NCBI GenBank assembly: GCA_029448655.1
Contig: JACCLO010000006.1
Coordinates: 2,852,001-2,916,000 of the forward strand
Source: Wolfiporia cocos
Lineage: Eukaryota > Basidiomycota > Agaricomycetes > Polyporales > Phaeolaceae
Length of the DNA stretch: 64,000 nt
Direction of reading: 5' to 3'
Below are positions 9,759 through 19,815 of this stretch, piece by piece (position 1 is the first letter of the stretch; each line of letters starts with the position of its first letter). The translations under genes and the position numbers were made by a program. Under the pieces are notes generated by a model, which searched no databases, was not told the DNA's origin, and was given only the letters and a program-made list of their open reading frames with translations.

Positions 9759-11350
9759 TCAAAGAAAACATTCTATCAGTCTGACAGAAAAGGGGACACT
9801 GCTGTGACTACCGGTGAAGGCAAGCCTGCAGCTCCGAAGCTGAGGAACAGTGTGACGGATAGCACTGCCTCCCTGACTGATGCAAGGGAGGGAGATGTGG
9901 AGGACTTGCTCACCTCCGAGGCCTGGAATGCCTCAGCTGAAATCCATGTGGTGAGCACTTACGAGACAGTGGCCGCAGTGGCAACCTCTAGCTGTCGAGT
10001 CAATATCTTTGATTCTGGGGCTTCAAGGCACATGACTCCCCACCTGGACCGCCTGATGAACTTCCACTGGACTGCCCCTCACCGAATCCGGGCAGCGAAC
10101 TTGGAAGTCTTCTATGCTTGTGGTGTGGGTGATCTCCTCCTCGACTTTGTGGACTGTGATGGACTGCAGACCCTGCTCCTCCGAGATGTTCTGTATGCAC
10201 CGGTGATGCATGCCACCCTGATATCCCTGGGTGTGCTCGAGGAGGCTGGGTATAGCTATGCCGGGTGTAAAGGGGAGCTCCAGATTCTTGACCCCTCGAG
10301 CGCATTGATTGGAGTGGTGCCTCACATTGACGGCCTATACTGCATCTTTCATGCCAGTGTGGTGCTTGCCACTCCCTCTGCTTCTTCACTGTATGAGATC
10401 CATTGCCAGCTCAGACTTGTCAATTATGCCTACCTCAAGGCAATGCTACAGACCAGCTGCGTTACTGGAGTCCGACTTGACCCCCGACACACTGAGGAAG
10501 TACCGTGCTCAGCTTGTCTTGCTGCCAAAGCCCGCTGTGCACCTATCACAGCAGCCCGTCAATCCCCACTCACCAAGGCCTTTGGTGATCTCCTGCACCT
10601 TGATGTGTGGGGGCCTGCATCAGTAGCAACACCTGGCCACTGCCGATATTCACTCACCATTGTCGACGATGCTACCTGCTGGCTGGAAATGCCATTGATG
10701 CAGGCCAAGTCCGAGGCCTTTGGAAAGTATGTAGGATTTGAAGCCTGCTTGATGACACAGCACGGTCTCCGAGTCTGCTGTGTTCAGTTGGACCGTGGTG
10801 GAGAGTTCTTGTCTGATGATATGTCTGCCCACCTCGAGCATGCTGGAACCCTGCGGAAGCTCACAGTACATGACACTCCTGAGCATAATGGCATGGCAGA
10901 AAGGACACACCTTACTGTCTTCAATGGCATCCACGCTGCCCTTTCTGGCTCCAACCTGCCAAAATGGCTGTGGGGTGAAGCTTTGGGGTATATCGTTTAT
11001 GTCTACAATCGCACGGCACGCCGCGCACTGAACAGACTGACACCATTTGAGGCACACTTTGGCCGTGCCCCGGATGTGTCCCAGCTGCACCCTTGGGGCT
11101 GTGTGGTCTTTGTCCGCACGGCCACCCTGTCGAAGTTGGATGCTCGGGGTGTCGAGGCGCATTGGGTTGGGCTGGATTTCTCCTCCAATGGTCATCGCAT
11201 TTACTGGCCTAAGCGGCGGGCGATCACTGTTGAACGTGACGTCGTTTTTGGGCTGGAGCCTGTGCGCATCGAGGGGGAGTGAGACATAGAGATAGGACCC
11301 ACCTCAGAACCTACGAAGCCCAATGACACCCCAGCTCCACCTCAAAATGA
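9759..11350 (+). pseudogene. Copia pol, part 1: protease and integrase
   Basis: One open frame (from 9708, stop at 11280-11282) holds the aspartic protease signature FDSGASRHMT. It is followed by a pre-integrase region with a C-x2-C pair, then an integrase core with LDVWGP, LDRGGEF and a third acidic residue in HNGMAERTH, and the trailing RLTPFEAHFGRAPD block typical of copia integrases. The frame ends in a TGA soon after RDVVFGLEPV, and the interdomain linker runs on to 11355, where the chromovirus inserted. The continuation is at 19816. It is broken and not expected to make the full polyprotein. Confidence 0.85.
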
Positions 11351-11355
11351 CCACT

Positions 11356-12062
11356 TGTTACGGTTATCTTGATTTTTCGAATATCGACAGAACTCACCAC
11401 TGGGCGAATACGATACAGGGACTTGTTGCGCAACCAACCCCCTGGCTACTCGTGATCTTACTGGGCGCATCCCCAGTTGTACTAGTCTATAGAGTTCGTT
11501 TCATCTTTGGCAGATCCAACCCTGCCACCATTTCATGTTCATCGTTTATTAGCTGATAAATGGCGTTCAACCGCCATCATTCCTATCTATCGTCTCAGAT
11601 ATATCACTCCATACTTATCAGACGTTTGGGACTATAGCGTAGATAGTATCTGTGGCATCTGGGACAGACTTGACCCCTGAAACCTAGCGTAGTATAAAAA
11701 CTCATATACTTACCGTCGAGGCTCTTCAGCTCGACCTTGTTGTATAAACAAGAAGTCTTATACTCGTTCTCAAACGTAGGAAACTACGCTCAGTATTTCT
11801 CACTTGAGCAATCGAACGACTAAGTCCTCGAAGTGCACACTGACTTCTCGCACTTAGGCGAGTCTTATATTCCATTCGACTCGCACTTGAACAGATTATA
11901 TCCTCTAACGCGTATTGGATATTAACCAATCTCCTAAGGACTTCACTTAGGACCCGAAGGCATCTAACGAGTATTTGCCTTGCATACGGCGACGTGCCTA
12001 CGTGCAGAAGAACGATCTATATTCGCGACTCGAATATACGAACGGGTATTCGACCCGTAACA
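11356..12062 (+). repeat. 5' LTR of the chromovirus
   Basis: 707 bp, TGTTACGG...CCCGTAACA with short inverted ends. It differs from the right LTR at three positions that I could see: about 11500 (A/G), 11650 (T/G) and 12051 (C/T). Confidence 0.95.
11693..11700 (+). promoter_or_regulatory. TATA-like box in the chromovirus LTR
   Basis: TATAAAAA roughly in the middle of the LTR, the usual position for the start of the R region. The same sequence occurs in the right LTR and in the solo copy at 27729-28436. Confidence 0.5.
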
Positions 12063-12108
12063 GAAGGTCGAGCTTATCACACCCTCACCTACCACGGTGT
12101 AAGGGCAC

Positions 12109-14001
12109 ATGATATTTGGACCAGAATTCCCAGCACGACTGATTGAACTTTTGCCCGAGGACATTCAGGGAGTCTACAGACTCAACCAATACGAGTGGAC
12201 TGACACCATTGGAGCCTTCCGTAACCGCGGAGGAATTGTTGTCATCCCCAGAGAAGATAGGGCATTGAAGTGGGTACAAGTATACCCCTCCGCAGGAACG
12301 ACCGCTTGGGAAATAACGCGTGAAGCGTTCGAACGATTTGGAGAAATCCCTCCGATGTCAACCGCGACGTTGACCGAAAACGAAACCGAAACCATCAACA
12401 GAACCTTCGATGCCGATGGAAATACGAATCAGCCTTCGGGCGCCACAGGAATGGCAGGAATTGAGCGCATCGGAGATGATGGGAGAAATCCTGGAAACTT
12501 TACAGGAACAGATAACAGCCAGACCGGAGGACAGGACCCTCCAGGATTTATATCTGCTTTTGCGCAGAGTGGGATTGGGCCTATGGCTGGAGGAACAGAC
12601 CTCTTTGGAAACCCCCCACAGAACGCACCCGGAATGGGTAGCGGAGGAAATCCGTCTTGGACTAGCCCAAGCGGAGGAATGGGAACGACAAACCCAGGAA
12701 CATGGCCTTCGGGCCTATTTGGACGAACCTCCGCAGGTACAAGCGGAGGAGGACTGGGAGGAAACTTCGGACTCGGAGGAGGGAATGCCCCCCCTCCTGG
12801 AGGATTCGGAGGAGGAACCCCCGCGAACCCCGGAGGAGGAAACCCTGGAGGGAACCCAGGGAACCCCGGAGGAAACCCAGGAAACCCGGGTGGAGGATAC
12901 CCGGGAGGAGGAGGACCCCCAGGAGGGCCTCCACCACCGAATGCGCCGCAGCCTCAACCTCCGGCGCCAAACCCGTACTACCGACCCCCAATGATAAAGA
13001 TCAATCCCCCAGACGTATTCGACGGGGAACGATCCGACATGCAGAACTTCATAAACCAGTGCAATTCCTGGTTTACGATGTACGAAACGTCATTCCAGAA
13101 CGACGTTCAGAGAGTGATCTTTATCCTCTCTTATATTTCGAACAAGGGGAAAACGGGCCAATGGAAACAGAATTATCACCGGGTTTATACAAACCCCCAG
13201 ACGAAACGATTCTTCCCGCCTAGTCTTGCACAGTTTGATGCAGACTTCCAGAAAGCCTTCGGAGCCATAGAAGAGGTACAGAAGGCGCGGAAGAAAATCC
13301 TGGACGTAACCCAGGACAGGAAGGACATCGATGATTATATCACCGAGTTCAACAACTTGGCCGGGAAGGCCCAGTACGATCGATACAGCGCGGACGGAAA
13401 CGCGTTGCTCATAACCCTCTTCGAGAAAGGGTTACCCGAACATACGACCCGATACATCATCGGCGTTCGGCCGCTACCAGCAACCATTGATGAATGGCAG
13501 TCCGCTGCCTCGTACTATGAAAATACGTACAAGATATTCTTGAAGCGCGATAAACCGTTTGTCAAGAAGAAGGCCTGGCAAGCCACGAACCAGAATAACG
13601 GACGCACTAGTGCTCCACAGACAACCACACCGAAAGATCCGAATGCGATGGATGTAGATCGAATGACCACCCAGGAAAGGGACGATCACATCAAGAAGGG
13701 AAAGTGTTTCACCTGTCATCAGCCAGGGCATATGTCGCGAGACTGCCCGAAGAGGCCAAGGAAGCCAGCCCGCCCTAGGCGGACTACTCGAAAGACCGAA
13801 GAAGAAGAAGCTGAGCAAGAAGCTCGCATTGAAGAAGTCTCTGAGGAAGAGACTGAATACATCACCGCTAACAGAGCGGTCACAGCGATTAGGGCCCTGA
13901 AAGCCAAGAACCCCGAGCTCCTAGCACGGCTCGTAGAAGAACAGGATTTTGCCAAGGAGGGAAGCCCACGGTCTTACCCTCCGAGAAAGCAGCGCATGTA
14001 A
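12109..14001 (+). CDS. Chromovirus Gag
   Basis: An intact 630-codon frame. The N-terminal part is unusual: a short globular-looking segment with Trp-rich and charged stretches. It is followed at residues about 130-280 by a long Gly/Pro/Asn-rich low-complexity region. Then comes a Gag capsid-like domain (YRPPMIKINPPDVFDGERSD onward, with the QWKQNY and FEKGLPEHT blocks) and a CCHC zinc knuckle, CFTCHQPGHMSRDC, near residue 540. The tail is acidic. Its end overlaps the start of pol, which is in the -1 frame. Gag forms the particle and binds the element RNA. Confidence 0.9.
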   Translation: MIFGPEFPARLIELLPEDIQGVYRLNQYEWTDTIGAFRNRGGIVVIPREDRALKWVQVYPSAGTTAWEITREAFERFGEIPPMSTATLTENETETINRTFDADGNTNQPSGATGMAGIERIGDDGRNPGNFTGTDNSQTGGQDPPGFISAFAQSGIGPMAGGTDLFGNPPQNAPGMGSGGNPSWTSPSGGMGTTNPGTWPSGLFGRTSAGTSGGGLGGNFGLGGGNAPPPGGFGGGTPANPGGGNPGGNPGNPGGNPGNPGGGYPGGGGPPGGPPPPNAPQPQPPAPNPYYRPPMIKINPPDVFDGERSDMQNFINQCNSWFTMYETSFQNDVQRVIFILSYISNKGKTGQWKQNYHRVYTNPQTKRFFPPSLAQFDADFQKAFGAIEEVQKARKKILDVTQDRKDIDDYITEFNNLAGKAQYDRYSADGNALLITLFEKGLPEHTTRYIIGVRPLPATIDEWQSAASYYENTYKIFLKRDKPFVKKKAWQATNQNNGRTSAPQTTTPKDPNAMDVDRMTTQERDDHIKKGKCFTCHQPGHMSRDCPKRPRKPARPRRTTRKTEEEEAEQEARIEEVSEEETEYITANRAVTAIRALKAKNPELLARLVEEQDFAKEGSPRSYPPRKQRM

Positions 14002-14045
14002 TTACCTCGTTCGAGAAGAATCGATCCCTCTTCATCCCGGTAATC

Positions 14046-15044
14046 ATGACGCTGGCAAAACCCGTGAAGTGCAATGCACTAATCGACTCAGGAGCAATGT
14101 CGAACCTGATCCACAGCAGAGTGGTAGAAAAATACAAGGTGCCCACGCAACCCTTGAAGAACCCGATCATCATCAAAAATGTTGACGGAACAGAAAACAA
14201 AGATGGGCAAATAGACCGAGAAGCCACCATACTACTACGATATCCGAAGACCCAGAAAACGCGAAAAGTCCGATTCCTGGTAGGATCAATCGGAACAGAG
14301 AATATGATCCTAGGGTATGGATGGCTAAAAGACGAAAACCCCACAATCGACTGGAAGGACCAAACAGTCGATGTACGATCGATACTAGGGGCAGAAGAAA
14401 AGAAACAGGAAACCACGATCCGAATGGATACGGTGGAAATGGTAGTTGCCCCGGAAGGGAAAATTCCAACAAGGGGAACCCAAAAAGCTGCAGGGTACGA
14501 CCTTTACGCCGCAGAAGAAACCGAGATTCCCGCCGGAGGATGGAAACTCGTCTCCACAGGAGTAAAAATGAAGATCCCAAAGGGATCGTATGGAAGGTTG
14601 GCCGGACGATCAGGCAACACCCTCAGACACGGATTGGTAGTACAAGCCGGAGTCATAGACTCGGACTACTGAGGAGACGTCGGAGCCATCATCTTCAACT
14701 ACTCAGACAAGGCACATAGAATTATCCCGGGCATGCGAATAGCCCAGATAATCTTTGAACGGCACCTCACCCCTGACATTATTGAGGTTGAAGACCTAGA
14801 TGAAACAGAACGAGGGGAGAAAGGGTTTGGATCCACGGACCAGCCAGAGGAAACAGCACAGCGGCTCTATACTCCCGAGGAGTACGAAGCGATCCGACGC
14901 TTTGCAAAAGATAACCCGAGGATAATAGGAAAGAAAGGGGAGACGCAAAAGAAGTTCCGAACAAAGATGCAAATCATCAACGCTGTCAGGAAAGCGCTGA
15001 CGAAATCCCAGGAATTCGCGCAGAAAACCCCCGAACCAGAATGA
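14046..15044 (+). pseudogene. Chromovirus protease and dUTPase domains (pol N-terminus, two TGA stops)
   Basis: This is the start of pol, in the -1 frame relative to gag; the frame is open upstream into gag to at least 13914. The aspartic protease has ALIDSGAMSNLI near residues 11-22 and ILGYGWL near 88-94. From residue 148 a trimeric-type dUTPase follows, with all five signature motifs in order: AAGYDLYAAE, GRLAGRSG, GVIDSDY (interrupted), RIAQIIFE and EKGFGSTD. A TGA at 14670-14672 stands right after DSDY, where dUTPases usually have Arg. A second TGA at 15042-15044 precedes the linker to reverse transcriptase. Both fit a CGA-to-TGA change. A dUTPase would hydrolyse dUTP and limit uracil in new cDNA. 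Confidence 0.88.
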
Positions 15045-15056
15045 ACGATTGAGGAG

Positions 15057-18000
15057 ATGGTCCCGAAACACCTACTGGACTTCGCCAAGGTGTTCAGCAA
15101 AGAGTCCGCAGCAGCGTTCCCCCCGTCGAGACCATGGGACCACGCAATCGAATTAAAACCCGATTTCGTGCCGAAAGACTGCAAAGTCTATGCACTCTCG
15201 CCTAAAGAGCAACAGGCGCTGGACGAATTCCTAAAAGAAAATTTGGCCAAGGGATTCATAGTCCCTTCGAAATTCCTGATGGCGTCACCATTCTTTTTCG
15301 TTCCAAAGAAAGACAGCGGCCTACGACCCTGTCAAGATTATCGATATCTGAACGAAGGGACGATAAAGAACGTCTATCCCTTGCCACTGATCTCAGAGCT
15401 CCTGGAAAAGCTAAAAGGAGCAAAGATCTTCACAAAAATGGACCTTAGAACGGGATACAACAACGTGCGGATCAAGAAGGGAGACGAATGGAAAGCAGCC
15501 TTCAAAACAAACCGAGGGTTGTACGAGCCCACAGTTATGTTTTTCGGATTGTGCAACGCACCCGGGACCTTTCAAGCAATGATGAATGAAATCCTGAAAG
15601 AAGAAATCCTCGAAGGATGGGTGCTTGTTTATATGGACGACATCCTCGTTTTCTCAGAAGATGAGAAAACACACAAAGAACGGGAACGGCGGGTCCTTCA
15701 GAAATTAGTGGACAACCACCTCTTTGTGAAACCCGAGAAATGCGCCTTTGGCGTCGACCGAGTTGAGTTCCTAGGGCTGGTCATTACCCCAGGGAACATC
15801 CAGATGGACCCAGCGAAACTCAACGGGATTAAAGAATGGCCGATTCCCCGAAATCTCAAGGAAGTCAGATCCTTCCTAGGGTTTGCGAACTTCTATCAAA
15901 AATTCATCGACCACTACTCAACGCACGCACGACCCCTGGTAGACCTCACAAAAACGGTCACAGGAACGGGGTTCCAGTGGACGGACAAAGAGCAGAGAGC
16001 GTTCGACTTCATGAAGCAGGCATTCACGACGGCGCCCGCGCTAGGAACACCCGACAAGGAAAAACCATTCATCCTCGAAACAGATGCATCTCAGTTTGCC
16101 ACAGGAGCAGTGCTGAAACAAACAGATGAAACAGGGCGCGAACGGCCAGTGGGATATCTCTCACAATCCCTGACATCAACAGAACGGAACTACGAAATCT
16201 ACGATCGCGAACTACTCGGAATAGTCCGAGCATTAGAAGAATGGCGGCACCTATTGGAAGGAGCACCGCATCGGATCTTGATCCGAAGTGATCATCAGAA
16301 CCTGACGTACTGGAGAAGCGCACAGCGCCTAAATCGGCGACAAGCGAGATGGCATCTATTCCTTTCGCAATTCGACCTGAAATTGCAGCACGTCCCCGGA
16401 AGGAAACTAGTCATGGCCGACACACTTTCCAGGTTGTACCACCTAGACGAAAGCAACGAAGACAACGAGGGAATCACCATGATTCCAGACGAACTCGTCG
16501 TCCATGCAATCCAGATCCCGATCATTGATCGAATCAAGAACGCCAACGATCGAGATGAATCTGCGGAACAGGCGATCCGTGCTCTAGGGGGCACAGGCGA
16601 ATTCCCCGCAAGAACCACCGCAGATGAGTGGCAACAAACGGATGGAATACTGCTCTACAGGGGCAGGATGTACGTGCCAAGGGACGAGGGCCTTCGACGG
16701 GACGTCATCTCAAAATACCACGACACGATCCCGGCCGGACACCCTGGGATCTGGGGTACAACAGTACAGGTTACGACCCACTTCTGGTGGCCTGACATGA
16801 GAACAATGATAGCGGAATACGTCCGGGGCTGTGCAATCTGTCAACAGATGAAACCTGATAGGAATCCGCTAAAACCCCCTTTGCAACCAATACCGACACG
16901 GGAAGACGCCCTCCCCTTCTCACAGTGCTCGGTTGATTTTGTCACCGACTTGCCAAGAGTCGGAAAGTATGACTCCATGATGGTGATTGTCGACCATGGC
17001 CTATCCAAGGCCATCTCTCTCACCCCATGCAACAAAACAATCACAAGTGAAGGGGCCGCAGAAATATTCCATCGAAAGATATATTCACAGTACGGCATCC
17101 CCAAAAAAATCATCTCGGACAGGGGACCACAATTCGCATCAAAACTATTCAGGGAATTATGCAAGCTGCAGGGAACGGAGTCAGCGATGAGTACAGCATA
17201 CCATCCCCAGACAGACGGACAAACGGAAAGGATGAACCAACAGATCGAAGTATACCTTCGTATCTATTGCATGAATGACCCTTTCCAATGGGTACAACGA
17301 CTGCCTGACGTCGAATTTGCGCACAACACCAGACAGACCGAAAACCGGTCAGCGCCACTTGAAATAATCCTAGGATACGTCCCAAGAGGATTCCCAGACT
17401 ATGACAGAGTAGGGAACGTCCCAGCAGCTGTCGACAGGATCAAGAAGATCAAAGAGGCGCGAAAAATGGCATTCATCGCGCATGAATTAGCCCAGAAAAG
17501 AATGGCAGGGCGGTTCCTCAGAGAACTGCCGAAGCTTGAGAAAGGGGATAAGGTCTGGCTCAACGCCAAGAACCTAACGATCCCCTATGAATCGAACAAA
17601 CTGGCACCAAAAAGAGAAGGACCCTTCACCATCACAGAAAAGATGGGACCCACGACATACCGGCTGCAGTTACCGACGAATTGGAAAATTCATCCGGTCT
17701 TCCACGCTGCCTTACTAAAACCATTCAAGGAAACAGGGGTACACGGACCTAATTACCTATGGCCGCCACCTGATATCATCAAGGGACAAGAAGAATACGA
17801 AGTCGAAGCCATCTTGGCTGACAGATGGCAAAGGAAGAAGCACCAGTACTTTGTCAAATGGAAAGGCTATGCCACGGCCGATAACTCATGGGAAGACGAG
17901 GGGAACTTGGAGCACTCCAAGGAGCTGATAAAAGACTACCACAGGACGAGAGTCAGGACAACCCCGACACTCGAAAACAGGACAGTAATAGTATGTCGAC

Positions 18001-19097
18001 GACTCGCCACCAGCTCCCCCGCCGTACCACGACCCCCGGCGATGCAGATCGTCGAGAAGGCCGACCGTGAGGTACGCCACCAAGAAGGTACTCCCCCCAG
18101 CATCTGCAGATTAGACACGCCCTCCTCTGGTACAGGGCCGAGGGACCTTTTGCTGGCCGAGCCGATGGCTGGTCAGCCCTCTTCGACATCGCGCAGGACC
18201 TCACCCACGTTTACAGCTTGTACCAGAACATCACCGAGGACCTCGTCCGAATGGAGGGGCAGATCAGAGCGCAGAGAGAGGGACTCGAGCTACTCACCAA
18301 CAGACTTATCGACCGATTGGCCGCCACTACGACGGCCCGACTACGACACGCGCTCAACGACTTCGAGGATCGCGAGCACGTTGCTCCCAGTCGACCCGAA
18401 TACACACTGCGACCCGCCCGCTTTTTCACCCCCGACGAACGACGCCGAGTTGCAAGGCCGTTTGATTTTATGGAGGGCGATAGAGTATTATTTCCGTTGC
18501 CTACCGAGACTCAGAGGGCCCGCCGAACAGGAGTTAGAGACCCGACGCCATGTATTTCTGGTATGGGAGGCAACGGGAGACGTGAACCACCTGCACGCCC
18601 GACAAGCCCTAGGGCTACCCCAGCGCGACAGCGAAGAGCGAATAGCACGCCGCCTATTCGACGATCTCCTTCAGTGCAGAGTATTACCCGCGAGGAGTTT
18701 GAGCGAGGTGCGAGGGAGCACGAACGAGACACCGCCTCCCTACCAACATGGGCCGCACGAAACCTCCACCGAGCCACACACCACTGGAGGTACCAACATA
18801 ACGAATACCTCCGCGATATCCCTTCCTTACGGGTACCAGCGAGGCCCTCACCCGAGCAGCCGTGTCGACAATGTGGTTCCGCTAACCACTGGATCCTCGA
18901 CTGCCCCGATTATATTTGCAGAACTTGTGGGCTCAATCAACCAGGTCATCGACAGAATGAATGCCGCCAACACTTCGTATGGTGAACTCCTACGACCCCG
19001 TCCCTCAGCGGGAACGGCGACATCTACAACGAACAGGACGCCGAGGCACTCTGAAGAGGGGAACTTGGAAAATTCGTCGAGGCCGACGAATGCTTAG
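15057..19097 (+). CDS. Chromovirus Pol: RT, RNase H, integrase, chromodomain
   Basis: An open frame of 1346 codons, in frame with the protease-dUTPase segment but separated from it by a TGA. Reverse transcriptase carries FTKMDLRTGYNNVRI and YMDD (residues 192-195). RNase H begins near residue 340 with ETDAS. The integrase has an HHCC zinc module (HPGIWGTT...CAICQQ) and the D, D, E residues in SVDFVTD, IISDRGPQF and HPQTDGQTER. A GPY/F-type stretch (KREGPFTITEKMGPTTYRL) follows. A chromodomain lies at about residues 913-962 (YEVEAILADRW...YFVKWKGY...NSWE). The last 380 or so codons are low-complexity Ser/Thr/Pro/Arg and overlap ORF3 in another frame, so they may not be real protein. Confidence 0.9.
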   Translation: MVPKHLLDFAKVFSKESAAAFPPSRPWDHAIELKPDFVPKDCKVYALSPKEQQALDEFLKENLAKGFIVPSKFLMASPFFFVPKKDSGLRPCQDYRYLNEGTIKNVYPLPLISELLEKLKGAKIFTKMDLRTGYNNVRIKKGDEWKAAFKTNRGLYEPTVMFFGLCNAPGTFQAMMNEILKEEILEGWVLVYMDDILVFSEDEKTHKERERRVLQKLVDNHLFVKPEKCAFGVDRVEFLGLVITPGNIQMDPAKLNGIKEWPIPRNLKEVRSFLGFANFYQKFIDHYSTHARPLVDLTKTVTGTGFQWTDKEQRAFDFMKQAFTTAPALGTPDKEKPFILETDASQFATGAVLKQTDETGRERPVGYLSQSLTSTERNYEIYDRELLGIVRALEEWRHLLEGAPHRILIRSDHQNLTYWRSAQRLNRRQARWHLFLSQFDLKLQHVPGRKLVMADTLSRLYHLDESNEDNEGITMIPDELVVHAIQIPIIDRIKNANDRDESAEQAIRALGGTGEFPARTTADEWQQTDGILLYRGRMYVPRDEGLRRDVISKYHDTIPAGHPGIWGTTVQVTTHFWWPDMRTMIAEYVRGCAICQQMKPDRNPLKPPLQPIPTREDALPFSQCSVDFVTDLPRVGKYDSMMVIVDHGLSKAISLTPCNKTITSEGAAEIFHRKIYSQYGIPKKIISDRGPQFASKLFRELCKLQGTESAMSTAYHPQTDGQTERMNQQIEVYLRIYCMNDPFQWVQRLPDVEFAHNTRQTENRSAPLEIILGYVPRGFPDYDRVGNVPAAVDRIKKIKEARKMAFIAHELAQKRMAGRFLRELPKLEKGDKVWLNAKNLTIPYESNKLAPKREGPFTITEKMGPTTYRLQLPTNWKIHPVFHAALLKPFKETGVHGPNYLWPPPDIIKGQEEYEVEAILADRWQRKKHQYFVKWKGYATADNSWEDEGNLEHSKELIKDYHRTRVRTTPTLENRTVIVCRRLATSSPAVPRPPAMQIVEKADREVRHQEGTPPSICRLDTPSSGTGPRDLLLAEPMAGQPSSTSRRTSPTFTACTRTSPRTSSEWRGRSERRERDSSYSPTDLSTDWPPLRRPDYDTRSTTSRIASTLLPVDPNTHCDPPAFSPPTNDAELQGRLILWRAIEYYFRCLPRLRGPAEQELETRRHVFLVWEATGDVNHLHARQALGLPQRDSEERIARRLFDDLLQCRVLPARSLSEVRGSTNETPPPYQHGPHETSTEPHTTGGTNITNTSAISLPYGYQRGPHPSSRVDNVVPLTTGSSTAPIIFAELVGSINQVIDRMNAANTSYGELLRPRPSAGTATSTTNRTPRHSEEGNLENSSRPTNA
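17993..18985 (+). pseudogene. Chromovirus ORF3: zinc-knuckle protein overlapping pol (one TGA)
   Basis: In a frame different from pol, an ATG at 17993 just after the chromodomain opens a frame that continues to 18985 except for one TGA at 18068-18070. The product would be about 330 aa. It has a helical middle (LTHVYSLYQNITEDLVRMEG and further), a basic low-complexity region and a C-terminal pair of zinc knuckles: C-x2-C-x4-H-x4-C in CRQCGSANHWILDC, then C-x2-C-x5-H-x4-C in CRTCGLNQPGHRQNEC. It sits where env or a second nucleic-acid-binding ORF would be. It has no signal peptide or membrane segment, so it is not env-like. I infer an RNA- or DNA-binding accessory protein. Confidence 0.65.
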
Positions 19098-19105
19098 GGA
19101 GGGGC
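19096..19105 (+). other. Polypurine tract of the chromovirus
   Basis: AGGGAGGGGC ends 3 bp before the right LTR, the position needed for plus-strand priming. Confidence 0.7.
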
Positions 19106-19108
19106 TGA

Positions 19109-19815
19109 TGTTACGGTTATCTTGATTTTTCGAATATCGACAGAACTCACCACTGGGCGAATACGATACAGGGACTTGTTGCGCAACCAACCCCCTGGCT
19201 ACTCGTGATCTTACTGGGCGCATCCCCAGTTGTACTAGTCTATAGGGTTCGTTTCATCTTTGGCAGATCCAACCCTGCCACCATTTCATGTTCATCGTTT
19301 ATTAGCTGATAAATGGCGTTCAACCGCCATCATTCCTATCTATCGTCTCAGATATATCACTCCATACTTATCAGACGTTTGGGACTATAGCGTAGATAGT
19401 ATCGGTGGCATCTGGGACAGACTTGACCCCTGAAACCTAGCGTAGTATAAAAACTCATATACTTACCGTCGAGGCTCTTCAGCTCGACCTTGTTGTATAA
19501 ACAAGAAGTCTTATACTCGTTCTCAAACGTAGGAAACTACGCTCAGTATTTCTCACTTGAGCAATCGAACGACTAAGTCCTCGAAGTGCACACTGACTTC
19601 TCGCACTTAGGCGAGTCTTATATTCCATTCGACTCGCACTTGAACAGATTATATCCTCTAACGCGTATTGGATATTAACCAATCTCCTAAGGACTTCACT
19701 TAGGACCCGAAGGCATCTAACGAGTATTTGCCTTGCATACGGCGACGTGCCTACGTGCAGAAGAACGATCTATATTCGCGACTCGAATATACGAACGGGT
19801 ATTTGACCCGTAACA
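19109..19815 (+). repeat. 3' LTR of the chromovirus
   Basis: 707 bp, same ends as the left copy. It is followed by the CCACT duplication, after which the copia pol sequence resumes. Confidence 0.95.

Larger units (their letters stand above)
11356..19815 (+). mobile_element. Full-length Ty3/gypsy chromovirus with dUTPase domain (family A)
   Basis: Two 707-bp LTRs bound the element, flanked by the duplication CCACT (11351-11355 and 19816-19820). By eye the LTRs differ at about three positions, so insertion was recent. The order is gag; protease, dUTPase, reverse transcriptase, RNase H, integrase and chromodomain in pol; and a separate zinc-knuckle ORF3 overlapping the end of pol. A purine-rich AGGGAGGGGC lies just before the right LTR. 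Despite its youth, pol has two in-frame TGA codons and ORF3 has one. It sits inside the copia pol region and splits it. Confidence 0.95.

Noticed and set aside
18100..19097. The C-terminal extension of chromovirus pol as a genuine protein domain
   Set aside because: Composition is low-complexity and the better-structured protein lies in the overlapping ORF3 frame; kept as open sequence only.
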